5,930 bases of DNA from the NCBI GenBank assembly GCA_947584955.1, contig CANPWS010000080.1, positions 1-5,930 on the forward strand, written 5' to 3'. This stretch comes from an uncultured Bacilli bacterium. GTDB lineage: Bacteria > Bacillota_I > Bacilli_A > RF39 > UBA660. The notes below the pieces were generated by a model that was given only the letters and a program-made list of their open reading frames with translations, ran no database searches and was not told the DNA's origin. Made by a program: the position numbers and the translations under genes. Below are positions 5,823-5,930 of the stretch, piece by piece; position 1 is the first letter of the stretch, and each line of letters opens with the position of its first letter.

Positions 5823-5930
5823 ATGATTTTTAGAAAAGCTATTTTACTTATTCATGGTTTAGCTGGAGGAAATTATGATTACGAATCTTTAGGTAATGAT
5901 TTACAACTTAATTTTGATTTTGATGTATAT
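5823..5930 (+). CDS. Alpha/beta hydrolase (esterase/lipase-like), N-terminal part only
   Basis: Only 36 residues are in the window; the gene continues past the right edge. The start MIFRKAILLIHGLAGG shows a hydrophobic beta strand (6-10) ending in the HG pair (H11-G12) and a glycine-rich turn, the oxyanion-hole segment of alpha/beta hydrolases. NYDYESLGNDLQ (17-28) is the following helix, like the 'PxDxxxLxxxL' of carboxylesterases and lysophospholipases of the serine aminopeptidase S33 type. No signal peptide is seen, so a cytoplasmic enzyme is expected. The nucleophile serine and the rest of the triad lie outside the window, so substrate and activity cannot be judged. The ATG at 5823 follows AGGTGAT at good spacing and its own perfect promoter. 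It is divergent from the coiled-coil operon. Confidence 0.82.
   Translation, partial: MIFRKAILLIHGLAGGNYDYESLGNDLQLNFDFDVY

Overview
The window is very AT-rich, low-GC Gram-positive-type DNA. Genes have purine-rich Shine-Dalgarno sites and promoters match the sigma-A consensus. Tryptophan is encoded by TGG (for example the WW pair of the sigma factor) and all five complete genes end in TAA or TAG, so there is no sign of the Mycoplasma TGA-Trp code. An AT-rich, uncultured-type member of the Bacilli, near the Mollicutes/Erysipelotrichia side of the Firmicutes, is a reasonable inference. The sequence alone does not prove it.

Layout from right to left, because most genes are on the minus strand. 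At the right edge (5823-5930, plus) is the start of an alpha/beta-hydrolase gene with a perfect TTGACA-17-TATAAT promoter. It diverges across a 212-bp spacer from a three-gene minus-strand operon. That operon starts at a TTGACA-16-TATAAT promoter (5630-5657) and holds two large coiled-coil proteins of unknown function (4120-5610 and 2362-4107), then a small DUF1292-like protein (2092-2346). It closes with a strong intrinsic terminator whose stem is built from the last codons of the small gene. The gaps of 12 and 15 bases, each carrying the next ribosome binding site, support cotranscription.

Next on the minus strand is a separate unit. A 182-residue orphan protein (1404-1952) is driven by a consensus promoter (1982-2009) preceded by helically phased T-tracts, and is followed by a weaker terminator hairpin (1359-1386). 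Below that lies a sigma-70 family factor (97-1311) with all RpoD-type regions, including a region 1.1-like segment, but with replaced residues at the positions that read base -12. A GTG-initiated reading frame (1-74) may be the next gene, running off the left edge.

The most interesting item is the pair of adjacent coiled-coil proteins. They look like diverged tandem paralogues: colinear helical cores, a shared AKREE signature, and long disordered tails carrying short motifs. They have no recognisable enzymatic domain and suggest a two-component scaffold or filament system of unknown role. The divergent sigma factor with the unknown gene before it is the second item. No RNA genes, mobile elements or CRISPR arrays were seen.
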